Origin: Apricaphanius iberus
Taxonomy: Eukaryota; Chordata; Actinopteri; Cyprinodontiformes; Aphaniidae
Length of the DNA: 64,000 nucleotides
Direction of reading: 5' to 3'
Assembly: GCA_028564705.1 (NCBI GenBank)
Contig: JAPXFQ010000347.1
Span: forward strand, 248,001-312,000
In this document: in pieces, positions 44,901 through 56,778 of the stretch
Numbering within the stretch: position 1 is the stretch's first letter
How the letters are laid out: the number at the start of each line of letters is the position of its first letter
Program-made: the position numbers and the translations under genes
The notes under the pieces: model-generated
The model's database searches: none
Told to the model about the DNA's origin: nothing
The model's input: the letters and a program-made list of their open reading frames with translations, nothing else

Positions 44901-47900
44901 AGTACATGACGTCTTAGTAACAAAAAGAAAAACAAACAAAATACTAACTTTACACTAAGCCGTCCGTTTGTCCCTGCGGGCTTTGGCTGCCGTTTCCAGT
45001 TGATCTTCGGAATCCTGAAGTAGGTTTCTAGGACCCCCCTATCCATGTGTGGTCTGCACGGGCTCTTCCTCCTGACCACCAAACCGGTCTTGTTCCTCGG
45101 CTGCAGCAGCTGCTCTGATGGCCCCTTATTCCTGCATCATCCGCAACTGTTCATCGGTGTACTGCGGCTAATATAGGTAGCCGCGAGCATCCGATTCTCG
45201 CAACACATCTTCAAAATCCCCTTCTGCCATTTCAACTTCAAAGCTACCACTATTGTGATTAGCCTACTATTCAAACTCCAGCAAGAGCCTGTTAGCTTAG
45301 CTTCTACAGAAAGACGGCAGACACGACACCTTTACTTTCTGTGAGTGAGATCCCTACCGTTATGGGCGTGGTGAAAACATGCGGAACTAGCACTCAATAT
45401 TGGCTGTAGTCTTATGCCTCTGGCCAAAAAATCCTCAGATGACGCAAAATGAAGATTTGATGGTAATATGTGACCGATATGTTTAAAAGCTAGTGGGTTA
45501 GCTATCTAAAATATACAAAACATTAAATAGAATAGATGAATCAATAGCCCTTCCTATTTCAAAATGGGAGATGGACTTGTCCATCTCAATTGACCAAAAC
45601 CTCTGGTCTCAAATTTCATTAAGAACCTTTAAATTTCTTAAAAATCCTAATCTACAATTAATACAATATAAAATCCTTCATAGAGTGCATTATACAGGGC
45701 AACGGATGTTCAAGATGGGTTATACGCCGTCTGATACCTGTTTACAATGTACAAGCAATCTACCAGACAATTATATTCATGCTCTTTGGTTTTGCCCACC
45801 TGTTAAGAAATATTGGTACCAGATATGTGAAGATCTATCAAAGTGTCTGAAATGTAATATCACACCTGCTCCCACAGTTTGCTTGCTGGGAAATGTAGAT
45901 GAAGTTACCATGGATACAAAGTCTCCCCATGCCTCTGTCCACCTGCTCCTTCATTCTACCATTCACAAGGCCTTGGGACGTGGGCACGTCACTGGGGTGC
46001 GGGATGGAGCTTCCGTCTTCGCTACCCGGTGGCGGCCTGGGTCCCGATTTTATTGAGCAACTTAGACACTTACACTTGCAACATTTACATGGAACGCACA
46101 TGTAGGGACCTGGCGGTGGGGCGCATTGGCGCTGGGGGCGGGACCCCTCATGGGGGGCCCCTTATAGGGGCCCGTTGTGGGGGGCCTCGCCTGTGGTGCC
46201 GGCACCCACTGTTTAAACGCATCTAGACACTGAGGGCCCGGGGGGGGAGATGGGGGTACCACCCCTCTGTTTTAAGTGCACATTAGAACAACACGCAACA
46301 ACACCACATTGCATGCATCTTCTTCCCTCCCCGTCGGTGATGGATGCCCTTGCCCGCTGGTTGATGATGGCTCTCGATGCCTGTGGCCGGGGGTCCCGGT
46401 TGCGGCCCGGCTCGGTCCTGGTGCATGTCTGGCGCATCCTGGGTGGTCCGGTGTGTCGGGCGGCCGCTGTTTCGGGCCGACGTCCTCCTTGGATTGACTG
46501 GGGCACCTCTTATGGGGGTGCCGGGGTTGTAGAGTAGGTTGGTGCCGTCTTGTGGATCGGTGGGGACCGTGCCTGGCGCCCAGGCCTCCTGCCGGTTCCA
46601 GGACTTCTGCTGGCTGGTCTGTTCACCTGGGCGAGGCTGTCCGGCATTGGCTGGGCCCCTGATCTTGGCGCCCTGCGTGGGGCGGGATCTGGACCCAGGA
46701 GCTGTAAGATCTAGATGTCTAGGGGCCGGCTGGGCGCGGCCTGGGGAGGGCGTACATCCGCTGTGGCTCTTGCTGTGGCTCCCTGGCGTGTGGGTGTGTG
46801 GGGGAGGGCCGGGTTGTTGGCGATGGGTAATGGTCCGGGGTGGCGGCAGCGTGTGTTGTCCGTCGGTTGGCTGCGGATCCCCCTTGCCTGCGGCGGCGGG
46901 GGGGGGGCCTTGTCGGTTGGTCCCTGGTTGGGGCCCCGCTGGGGGGCGGGGTGCCCCTGGTCCCCGTGGCCTCCGCGTCCTGACCCGGGCCTGCCCTGGC
47001 GTAGCCGGTTTCCGGCGGAGCCCGTGGGCTCGTCGCTGCGATCTCTCGGGCCCCAGCATTGCGACTGGTGGGTGTTCCCCTGGGGCTTCCATCTGTTCCT
47101 CTGTTGGTGGGTGATCGAACCTGCGCTGATCCGCCTGTGGCCTCTGTACTCTGTGAGACCCTGGATGCATACATCTCTTGCCTCCTTCATGTCTGTGTCG
47201 ATTCCTGTAGGACGGATTGACGGTTCCTTACACCAGCTATCAATCACTTGCATGGGGAAACCTTATTCCGACCTGCACGCTCGCACATACACATAGGTGT
47301 GGGGACATTGGTGTGGACGGGCATATCTTAAGCTGAGGTTATGATCATTAGTTAGTTGTTCACAGGAGCTTACCAGAAACATTTGTATTATGTTCATTAA
47401 TCCATGCTTGTGTGTAGTGAATGTGTAATTCCTAGTTTATTCTACTAGATCCGAACTATTGGTTTGGTTCTGTATAGTTTGTTGCTTTTGTTTTTTATTA
47501 CTGTTTCTCTGCCGTCCGGCAGAGGTGGAGGACTGGGATGTTTTCTTGTGTTCTTTGTTTGCCTCCCTGTCTTGTGTCGTCGGTTCGCGCCTCTGTTGGT
47601 CCGGTTTCTTTTCTTCACCTTCTTCCTTTCTCCCTTCTTGTCTCGGTTTAGTGTCCATGACGTCAGGAAATTGAACCCACAGTAATCACTAATAAAGATT
47701 TTTCATACATATACATCAAGTGGCGTACTACAGTGAAGCTGTAATACTCTGCTTGGGAAAGTAAAACTGTTGGGCTTGTACTTGGTACTCAGACACCAAT
47801 TCTGAGTAGCATACTGCTAGACAGGACACGTTTAAAAAAAAAAAAAGCTAGTGGGTTTTTTATACAAGGGTGTGGGCAGACAACCCAGAAACCAAAATTA

Positions 47901-50900
47901 CAGGGCCTTACAACCCAAGCTGTAGAGCAAAACAGTTTATTTTTTTCAGTGGTCCAGTCACAAATGGAAAGTAAAATGGAATAAAACTTAAAGTCAGGGT
48001 ATTGTGAATCACCCATAGATGAGGCGGGATTTATGTCCGGATCCTAATCCAGGTCGTTCTCCAAAAGCCTTATGACAAGTTCTTCCCATCAAACAGATCC
48101 ACGATGTGCCGATTTGTCACTCATGCGACTTTTGTGTGGATCTAGCCGACTTTTGGCTTAATCGTGCGTGTTGCATCATATAGTGTACATTGGGTAACAA
48201 CAGGCAATTTACACCTCAAGACCAGCTCCCGATCGGTCGCAAGAAAATCAAACCTGTTTGAAAAAATATTGGCCCCCCCCGTGAATGACTCGCACTGTGG
48301 AAGCAATGCTACGAGCTATTTCTCATACTGCGTGTCACCATCTTTACCGCGGAAGTGCTTCTGGTCTTTGACATAAACAAACGGTGTTTCCACAAAAAAA
48401 AACGGCACAGATTGCCAGGGCAGCGCGTTTGTCTTTTGAGCGCATCCTCGCAGTTCTCAGGGGTGCATCTTCACTCCAGTGTTTTTCTTCTGCTTCCGGG
48501 TCTGTCGTGTCGTGCAGTGAGAGCAGTCAGGTTGCAACCGAACAGCGGTTCGTACAGTGTGAGCACATGAGTCGTGAGCTGTGAACTTTTAACCCCTGCA
48601 ATTCACTCGTACAGTGTGAGCCGGAGCTGAAAACCCGTGACTGAAAAATCACATAGTGTACGCCTGGCTTTATGTGCAGCCTACTCTGTTTTTGCACACC
48701 TGCAACAAATCGGCTGATTACTGCACTCCTCTCCCAGACTCATCTAGAGACGTTCAGCTTTGCCGTTTTTGGGATTCACTGAGGCAAAAACAAATCCAAA
48801 CAAAAACACAGCATATTCACAAACAAATCATGCAAAAATAATTACAAAAATAAACAAATTTTCCACTGTGTAACAAATAGCCAATGTTGTGATTATATAA
48901 ATGGTTTAATGGCAAACTTTAATATTTTTGCTTCATATGCAATCTAGCATAGAGGTGATAATTTTCCTATAATGCAGCCTAAAATAATCTCTGAATCTGT
49001 GAAGATTATTATAGGCTACATTATAGCAAAATTATCACCAAAATTTAGTATGAAGGCTTTGTATTGCCAGCTTTGTCTTATAACATTTTCCAGGTTAAAC
49101 CTTGTTTAATGCCTTTTTAGTCTATGTTGTTCTATCAAATTTATGCTGTTATTTTGTGCTCCACACAGCTTGTAAAGGCTATGTATTGGCTATGTGCATG
49201 TTGGATGTTACCATCTTGTTAGTTTGTTAGCCTAATAATGCACAACAGCTTCTCCTGAGACGAAAGCATCCTGTATAATATAAAAGAATGATACTTTTTG
49301 TTTTTTGTTTCTAAGTTACTTTGCTTTCCTGAACTACTTGTTTTAAACTTGGACTGAGGTTTAGGTAGTAAATAATCTGACTCTTTCTAATCTTAAATGG
49401 TTGCAGTAAGAGGATGTTGTAAATCTTTTAGATGTGCAAATAAATATCATTTTATTGTATCATTACCAGTGGTTTAATATAGCCTACAGTATGACAGTGA
49501 CAATCATTTATTTAAAGCTTGTACCCGTAGGCTCACCATTTCTTTCATATTGCGAACACAATTACATTTTTAATGTATTAAGAGTTGGGGAGTCTTCCCC
49601 AGCAAAGCTTTAGGTCTAGAATTGCCCCTGATTAAGCATTGCAAAATAATTTGAAACAAATTACATTTACTGTCCAGCTAACAGATGTGGAGTTTATATG
49701 AGCATCTGCATTTATTTTTTTAACAAATTGAGCATCCAGTTGACATATGATTTTATACGTTCTTTGTGTTTTATCCAGTGGTGTCACAGAAGGTCCAGCT
49801 GGAACCTCTGAACTCAACAGTGCTACAGGATTCTGACGTCAAATTTAATGCCATCATTCAAGGAGACTGGGAAGTCATAAGCTGGGATGTTGGAGGGATT
49901 CAAGTCCTCACAATTATCAACTCATCAGATAGCATTATCCCATCAGTTGACAGATTCTCTGCTAGATTCTGCTTCAATAGCAACAGAAGTTGTGTGGAGT
50001 TCACCATTCATAATGTCACCCGCACAGACGCTGGGGAAGTTGTGTGTGATGTACAAGGTCATCAGCCACTAAAGGCTCAACTTTATGTACAAGGTGGGCT
50101 CAATACCATTTTATTTTCACTGTTCTACCTTGTGGTTTATAGTTTCACATTTATAAAACAGCAACTCTGAAGGTCAGAAATAAGTGATTTTTCATGTTTG
50201 GGGAGCTTCTTATTCAAAAATGTGTTGACAAATAATGACTTATTAACATTAGGAGCAAATACAATTAAAACCATTAGATTAAACTTTTTATTAACAGCGC
50301 TGGTTTATGTAGGGCTGTTTAAAGAAAACAATAATACTGAACCTGCAAAATCATTGCAATGTTCTTAAACACAAGGAAATTGAGTTACACTTATATACAC
50401 TTTTAAGTAATAGATAATGAGTAATAATCTGAGTGAATATATGAATTTGATAATTTAGTACAGAAAAGTCTTAGGAAAGCAGGGTTGACCAAAAGCCTTT
50501 GTAGAATTGGTATACAGATTAACTGAACAAAGAAAATTGTATAATTTTACATCATAATAAAATCATTGAGATAATTCAAAAACCTTTCATTATTAACATT
50601 AAAACTAACTGCTCAGTTTATATAAAAAGTTGCCTTGTTAAAGGTGGTGCTTACTCAACTTAAAAAGATTCCTATAAAAATATGACTTTACCTCACCTCA
50701 CATCCTGTTTTTTTATTATAAAACCCCCAAAAATTAATATAATAAAATGAAATAAATCAGATATATTAGATCTTTAACAAATGTAAGCAGGTTCATTTGT
50801 CTAAACCTTAATTTTGTTTTGATTAGAGAGTGGTACAGTCAAGATCCTGGGTGGGAATGTGACGGTGATGCAGGACGAGCAGGTACAGTTTGAGTGTGTA

Positions 50901-51117
50901 ACAACTGCTTGGTTCCCTGCACCTACCATCAGCTGGAGGCAAAATGATCAGACTGTGGATATCAGCCACTTCAACACCAGCAATACGCCTGATGGGGATT
51001 CCTTCAACTCCACTAGTATTGTAGGGCTCAAGGCCATCAGGAACACAAGATTGGAATGTTTGGCTTCTCTTTCAACGCTAACAACTCCACATTCCAGCTC
51101 TGTCTTCATGGTAGTTG
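41884..51117 (+). CDS. Igsf5-like Ig-superfamily membrane protein (partial)
   Basis: Three exons (41884-41944, 49779-50093, 50827-51117) join in phase 1 to about 222 residues. Residues 1-18 are a signal peptide (MIASWTLWFGLMSICLLQG). The first Ig domain, around residues 22-125, has LNSTVLQDSDVKFNA, WEVISWDVGG, VEFTIHNVTRTDAGEVVC. The second, around 126-222, has GNVTVMQDEQVQFEC, APTISWRQND and TRLECLAS. This order and the W-IWSW-like strand of the first domain resemble IGSF5 (JAM4), a junction-associated adhesion protein of epithelium; VSIG or other two-Ig proteins are possible. Membrane and tail exons were not found to 64000. The usual first-domain B-strand Cys is Ala. Confidence 0.72.
44064..44090. 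mobile_element. Possible MITE end
   Basis: TTAAAGGAATACTTCACCCC looks like a TTAA-flanked transposon terminus, with the pseudogene at 44583-45230 inside. No inverse end was found on the right side before the L1 at 45500, so the element is undefined. Confidence 0.35.
44583..45230 (-). pseudogene. P2X7 ballast-domain-like gene, broken
   Basis: On the minus strand, ATG at 45230 opens MAEGDFEDVLRESDARGYLY, then TAG, then PQYTDEQLRMMQE, then TAA, then GAIRAAAAAEEQDRFGGQ. Two in-frame stops sit where Glu codons are likely. After an acceptor TTTTGCAG (44773-44767) the last exon reads QYRLTAYRHFMEW, LPTCVVLDIIRRYP and DGQYCGYQ, stopping at 44583. The end is like the P2X7 C-terminal cytosolic domain (AYR...W, LPSC, I-R-x-FP, GQY-GF). 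Many fish genomes carry such domains in repeated, transposon-linked copies. The cysteine-rich middle is missing here. Confidence 0.6.
45505..47720 (+). mobile_element. L1 3' end with G-rich UTR
   Basis: ORF2 C-terminus at 45520-45960: KWEMDLSISIDQNLWSQIS, RVHYTGQRMFKMGY, CLQCTSNLPDNYIHALWFC (CxxC...HxxxxC). It then enters a G-rich UTR that matches 28570-31679 and ends AATCACTAATAAAGATTTTT near 47705, the polyadenylation signal of the family. Open frames of 150-300 codons on both strands of 46000-47300 are compositional. Confidence 0.82.
48954..49039. repeat. Long hairpin, 36-bp arms
   Basis: The arms 48954-48989 and 49004-49039 are complementary at 33 of 36 positions, with a 14-nt loop. The size resembles a microRNA precursor, but the low GC content and position in an intron equally suit a foldback MITE. 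Confidence 0.7.
49779..50093 (+). CDS. igsf5-like exon 2, first Ig domain
   Basis: This exon is 315 nt, phase 1 in and out. The acceptor is TTTTATCCAG at 49769-49778 and the donor GTGGGC starts at 50094. It encodes a V-type fold with conserved W (EVISW) and DAGEVVC, several N-x-S/T sites (NST, NSS, NRS, NVT), and Ala at the place of the first disulphide Cys (KFNA). Extra cysteines occur in ARFCFNSNRSC. Confidence 0.85.
50827..51117 (+). CDS. igsf5-like exon 3, second Ig domain
   Basis: This exon is 291 nt, phase 1 in and out. The acceptor is TTTTGATTAG at 50817-50826; the donor GTAAGC starts at 51118. Both disulphide Cys are present (FEC, LEC), as are the Trp (TISW) and sites NVT, NTS, NST. 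It ends SSSVFMVVG. Confidence 0.85.
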
Positions 51118-51239
51118 GTAAGCTCTGAAAATTTTTTTATATTCCAAGTTTCCATTAGTTGGGGATTCGTTTTTAACTGAATGACTCAATTAAAAAATAA
51201 TTCCTCTGCAAGGTGTGATATATCTCCTGCAGATAATAA

Positions 51240-51510
51240 GAGTACAGTATATAAAAGAGGAGGGGTCTCAGAATAGTGCCTCTGCTCCTCTACATCGAGA
51301 GAAGCCAGTTTAGGTGCCTTGGGATTCTGGTCAGGATGCATCCGGGGTCCCTCCCTGGTGAGGTGTTCCAGTTCCCCAGGAATCCCAGGGGAACTGGAGG
51401 GACTATGTCTCTCGGCTGGCCTGGGATCACCTTGGGATTCCTCCTGAGGAGCGCAAGTAGCTGGGAAGAGGGAAGTCTGGGTCTCACCCCAAAATCAACG
51501 TTTATTTGTT
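51240..51510 (+). mobile_element. RTE-type LINE, 3' coding end
   Basis: A frame with FRCLGILVRMHPGSLPGEVF, then shifted DYVSRLAWDHL-like and EGSLGLTP pieces, is the C-terminal end of fish RTE elements. It is 5' truncated and has several frame changes. Confidence 0.65.
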
Positions 51511-52269
51511 GATAAACTGTATGAATGAGTCTATAATAGCACTATCTAGTACATGCCAGGTTATTATTTTTTTTGTGTGAAAATATTCATTTTATACCAA
51601 AAACCATTAGTTTTAGTGCCCCAAGTGGTTAAAAATTACACTGCACTGGAATTCACTAGAATTGGAATCCTGCATTGTTAACGGCTCAGCTCGGGTTTCT
51701 GATGTAGGCTTTGATTAGTGGTGACAGCAGTTTGGCTGTGGTGGTGTATATAACACGTGCTGTATCAGTCACACCTCCGTAGCATGGTGCCATGAACTGC
51801 CTGCAGTACAATTGGCTTAAAACCTGGGTGCTCCGTTGCGAAGGTGGTTACCCCTAACTGATATCAATGAATGGAAAAGAAAATCTGGGCTAAGAGTTAA
51901 TTTTTAATGCAGTAATTGTGACGGTATGAAACATTATTTCTTTTTTTTTTACACGTTCCTGAATGATTTTCTCATAATGCTTGGATACTTTCTTTCTTAC
52001 CTTGGGCATCTCCCTGCAAAACACATTTTCTGTTGCAGACAATGATGCACAGTGGCTGCAGGTGCACCTGTCGAGGCATAGTCACACGAAATTACTCGCG
52101 CTAATCTATATTTCATATTAGATTTGGCCAACAACAATGTACCACTCAGAGACGGCACTCATTCTATGCCGAGATGCCACTAGAGGCTTGGCATCTGCTG
52201 CTGCCCTGGGTAGAGAACAGGACCACAGCTTGAAACGATATGGCTCAGGGCCACTCGCCTCCTACACAG

Positions 52270-54905
52270 AAACTATCAAAAAAGTATCGCTATACAAATT
52301 CAGCACCTTTGAATATTTAGCTACTGAAACAAATGAACCAAACAAATTGCTATTTGTAAACATATATAGACCACTAAAACCTAACACAAACTTTTTTAAT
52401 GACTTCAATGACCTTTGCTCTGCAATATTTATAGACTATGACCACATAGCAATTGTGGGAGAATTCAACATCCCTACTGACAAGCCCCATGATAGCAGAA
52501 CAAAAGTGCTAAATGATGCCCTTCATAACTTTGACCTAACCCAATACATTTATGAGCCAACGCACAACCGAGGACACACTCTGGACCTACTTAAGATAAA
52601 AGACTGTAATATCTCTAACATTGCCGTAACTGATATCGCATTATCTGACCATTTCTGCATCTCATTTGAAAGCACCATCCAAGCCAACATACCTAATCAG
52701 AGTAAAACCACTGTTAAAAAACGCCTCCTTAAAGAAAATTCAGCTGAAAACTTTAAACTGATGTATACTCCAACCTTATCTAAATCACCAACATCCACCA
52801 ACACACACTCAGTAAACAAGCTGACAGATGATTTTCTATCCAAAATCTCAGACATGATGGATAATATTGCGCCACTTAAGGTTAAAACTGTCTCTATTAA
52901 AAAGAAGTCTCAATGGAGAAACAATCCACTGGTATGTAATTGATAAAAGGGAGTGCCAGCGCACTGAGAGGAAATGACAGAAAACTCGACTCCAGGTTCA
53001 TTACAAGATACATAAAGAGAAAATGAACAAGTATCAAGTAACCTTAAAGGGAATCATTCTTTTCTGAGATTATTCACAGAAACTCCAATAATGCTAGAAC
53101 ATTAACATCAGAAGGTCAATCAGTACATCAGCTCCAACCCCAATACCAACTATACCAACACCCATGCAGAGAAAATGACTCATTTCCAAATAATTAATCA
53201 ATCGAGCTGTGATGAAATGATTGACAAACTAAGCTCTGCCACCTGCTGCTTGGATATCTTACCAACAAGTTTTCTAAAAAAGGTCCTCCAAGCCATCAGA
53301 GCGGATCTGACCAAAATAATTAACACATCCCTAATATCAGGTGTCTTCCCCAAAGCCTTAAATACAGGAGTTTTAAAACCAATACTAAAGAAGAAGGACC
53401 TAGACAGCATGTTAATGCAAAACTACAGACTAATCTCTGATCTCCCATTTATCTTTAAAATTATTGAAAAAGCTGTGTTCCAAAATTTAAACAGCTTCCT
53501 AACAATGAACAACTGCTTTGATATTTATCAGTCTCGTTTTCGTAGGTACCACAGTACAGAGACAGCCCTCGTCAAAGTTTTCAATGACATCCGTACAAAT
53601 ACTGACCGTGGTAAAACCACAGTGCTGGTACTATTAAACCTCAGCGCTGTGTTTGACACCGTTGACCATGATATATTACTGGAACGTCTAGAGAGCTGGG
53701 TCGGACTCTCTGGTATAGTACTCAAGTGGTGAAAATCCTACCTCAAGAACAGGAATTTCTTTTTGTTGATTAGCCATTTCTCATCTCAAAACATGCGGGG
53801 TCCCTCAGGGCTCCATCCTAGGGCCCCTACTATTTAGCATCTACATGCTCCCAATAAACCAGATAATAACCACCAACAATGTTAAATGCCACAACTATGC
53901 TGATGACACTCAGATTTATATCTCAGAGTCACCAGGTGATGTTGAACCCGTCCAAATCCTCAATAAATGCATTGAGCAAATTAACAGCTAGATGTCGCAT
54001 AATTTCCTCCGACTGAACAAAAACAAAACCGTGCTTATCTTTGCCCAAAAAAAGATTGATTACATATCAGTACACAACTTCAGTCAGTCCAACTAGAAAC
54101 TACTGATCAGGCCAGAAATCTAGGTGTAATAATGGACTCAGACCTGAACCACCAGGGTCACATAAAGGCAATAGCTAGGTCAGCTTTCTATGACCTGAGG
54201 AACATTTTTAGGATCAAAGGACTGATGACACAAGGAGACCTAGAAAAACTCATCCATGCATTTATCTCTAGCCACCTTGATTACTGTAAGAGTATCTTCA
54301 CAGGTCTACCTAAAAAATCAATCAGACAGCTGCAGCTGATCCAGAACACTGCTGATCATGTTCTCACTAGAACCAATAAGATAGAACACATCACCCATTT
54401 CTAAAGTCACTACACTGGCTCGCTCTAGCTCAGAGAATAGACTTCAATGTGCTTTTATTAGTTTATAAATCAATGAGTGGGTTAGCACCAGAGTATATTA
54501 AGGATCTGCTATACAAAAAATCCAGATCCCTCAGGTTCTCCAGCTCTAGTTCGCTGATTGCCCCTAGAACCAGAACCAAACATGGCTTTTAGTTTCTATG
54601 CTCCTCATATCTGGAACAAGCTACCAGGAGAAGGCAAAGCTGCAGAGACACTGAGCTCTTTTAAGTCTAGAATTAAAAAGTAACTATTAAGACTCGCTGA
54701 TGATTTACTGATACTGTTATTGCTTTTTCCTTGCATACAAATGATTGTCTTGATTACTGTTTTATTGTAAATGCTTTCTTGTATTTTTATCTTCAAAGTG
54801 ATTTATGCTCTCTTTTCGGTGTTCTAATTTTAATCATGTAAAGCACCTTGAATTGCCTTGTGTTGAAAGTGTGCTATACAAATAAAATAGCCTTGCCTTG
54901 CCTAT
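52270..54905 (+). mobile_element. Rex1/Babar-type non-LTR retrotransposon
   Basis: The endonuclease part is at 52270-52690 (LLFVNIYRPLKPN, IAIVGEFNIPTD, GHTLDLLKI, LSDHFCISF). The RT is at 53175-53990 (NYRLISDLPFIFKIIEK, STETALVKVFND, FDTVDHDILLERLES, then shifted [10 protein letters not shown]). The C-terminal part is at 54100-54540 (AFISSHLDYCKSIFTGLPK, QLQLIQNTADHVLTR). The tail TACAAATAAAATAGCC with TTGCCTTGCC ends it. It is 5' truncated with frame breaks near 52940 and 53730. Confidence 0.8.
53175..53732 (+). pseudogene. Rex1-type reverse transcriptase fragment
   Basis: One open frame of 185 residues covers RT blocks 0 to 3 and stops at 53732 before the YADD block, which continues in another frame at about 53895. 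The second catalytic pair is thus out of frame; inactive. Confidence 0.8.
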
Positions 54906-55164
54906 TTCCCTGTACTCTGTTCCCTCTGGAGAAGGAAGTGGAGAAAAAAAACCCAAGCTCGAGATTATTTCCCTCTGAGGCAATGGAGCTTGCTTTACTA
55001 TGGCTCTCTTCATCTTCCTGTCCATCTTTGACTCTGAGCTGCTCCAACATGCCAGTCACAGCCCAGCCCTTCATCCCCCAGCTTTTTCCCTGGTCCAATA
55101 AGGCAACGCCTCCTTTTAAACTGTTTTTAAAAAAAGAAATGTGGGCAGGGTTATACTCTGGCAG

Positions 55165-55240
55165 GGAGGTTAGTTACTCTTTATGCAGCTGCCACTGCAA
55201 CCCGACCCCGAATAAGTGGAGGACAATGGATGAATGGATG
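55165..55240 (+). mobile_element. RTE-type LINE tail
   Basis: GCAGCTGCCACTGCAACCCG, then CCCGAATAAGTGGAGGACAA and (TGGATGAA)n-like repeats, is the 3' end of the RTE family whose coding end is at 51240. Sequence at 54906-55164 may belong to the same insertion. Confidence 0.6.
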
Positions 55241-55464
55241 GAGTGTATATATAAAAAAATAATCCGATGCACTTTTCGCCCCAAAAAGGCAGAACAGGGT
55301 TTCTATTCAAGACATATCAGTACTTTCATAAACTTCGGATTTTTAATTTAAAAAAGGGAAATAGCTGGAATTTAAACCGAAAATAGTTTTTATTTTCAGT
55401 GCCAAAAGTAGGCTTCGTACTCCCTTTTTAGAGTGGACCCTGTGGAACATTAGCAACTTTCACA

Positions 55465-55524
55465 AGCACACACACACACACACATACACACACACACGCA
55501 CACACACACACATACACACACACG
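55465..55524. repeat. (CA)n microsatellite
   Basis: About 28 CA repeats with a few TA and GC interruptions. Confidence 0.95.
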
Positions 55525-56778
55525 ACTTAGGGGAGGACTTCTGATCTGTTAAGAGAACTATGAGTGTGGTATGCATAACCTAGCAGACTGAGCACAAATA
55601 GAATTGCATCAGTTTTATTTGTTATGGATCAATAGGTTTGTTTTGCTATGAATAATCGATTAAGGCAATTATTGATAAAATTAGGAATTTGTCAAAATTA
55701 CTATGTTGGGGCACCATCCTGGAATCCAGGATGGCCAAATAGTTCAGTCTCAGTTAATGTTTGTGACTGGAGAGATAATTAAACAATAATAGATGGAGTA
55801 AGCTTTTGGTATTCTTTGAACAGCAAGTACTACACATGTATATGGGATAATGAAAAACAACGTCCCAAAATAGAAGCGTTTTTTATCAGAAAGAAAATTG
55901 TCCAATTGAAATATCCTAACCCTATCAACAAACTCCCTAAGCTAGTAACACACAACTAAACTACTGATTAGAAGAAGTATGAATAAGAACACTAAAGGAT
56001 AACTGTCAAATATATTGTTGGGATTCTGTGTCTGAGTGCTGGAGACTTGCTTTGTTTGTATTTGTGTCTTCACTCACCTTCTCTGCAGGGGCATGGCAGG
56101 CTGTTGGAAGGCTGCTGGCAGTCTGCTGGCATCAGGTGCAGCTCATTGTTGCTCGTTAAGTCGTGCATTCAAAAGAGGTGCAGAGTCTGCAAACCGCGCC
56201 AGATGATTGTGCTACAGAGTGTGGTAACAAGGCCAAACCTGAGTTCTGCTAATCCAGAAATATTATAAGTCTTAGATCAAAGTCATCTTACTTACCTGTG
56301 GTTCTAGATCCTGTGTCCTCTCCTTCCTTGTTCTCCTGGATTTCCTCATCAAGTTCCTGTTGGAAAAGAATTCCATCATCAGATGGTACTTACCTTTCTT
56401 CACTGGAAGAGTCCTTATGGTCAGCCTCTGCACCACTTCCTCCGCTGGTCCTTCTGCTCTCCACTCACCTGCCTGTCTGCCCGCTCCACCTACAAACACA
56501 TCAAGATCAGTATAGCCTTCAGCCAGCCTCAGTCAACAGGATCCCACTTACCATCTTCTACATCCATCCTCATTGTTTCCTTTGCAAGTCTCCACCTCAT
56601 AATCACCATCTCTATCCCAGTCCAATATCTCTCTAACCTCTCATCTCCACTACAGTGGCTCCCTGTCTCTGAGACTTTGCTTCTACTTCCAAGACGCTCC
56701 TGTGACCATATCCACCTGCAAAATAAAATATTTATTTCAAACATAACCCACTGGTGTCCGCCTGAATCTGTGTTGCCT
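55525..56778. other. Spacer with splice-like signals on minus strand
   Basis: No recognised repeat. On the minus strand 56361-56297 reads CAG, an open segment (ELDEEIQENKEGEDTGSRTT) and GTAAGT. Further donor-like GTAAGT sites occur at about 56393 and 56552. No protein family is recognised. Confidence 0.3.

Larger units (their letters stand above)
41945..49778 (+). other. igsf5-like intron 1, 7.8 kb
   Basis: Non-repetitive A/T-rich sequence at 41945-43560 and 47721-49778; between them a P2X7-like pseudogene and an L1 end. Near 48000-48670 a stretch with GTGTACGCC / ACATAGTGTAC pieces may be an old MITE. A long hairpin is at 48954-49039. Intron 2 (50094-50826) is A/T-rich without recognised elements. 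Confidence 0.6.

Noticed and set aside
46213..47296. Open frames up to 295 codons on both strands
   Set aside because: They lie in the G-rich L1 3' UTR, are open in several frames at once and are low in complexity; the related stretch 28570-29800 shows different frames open.
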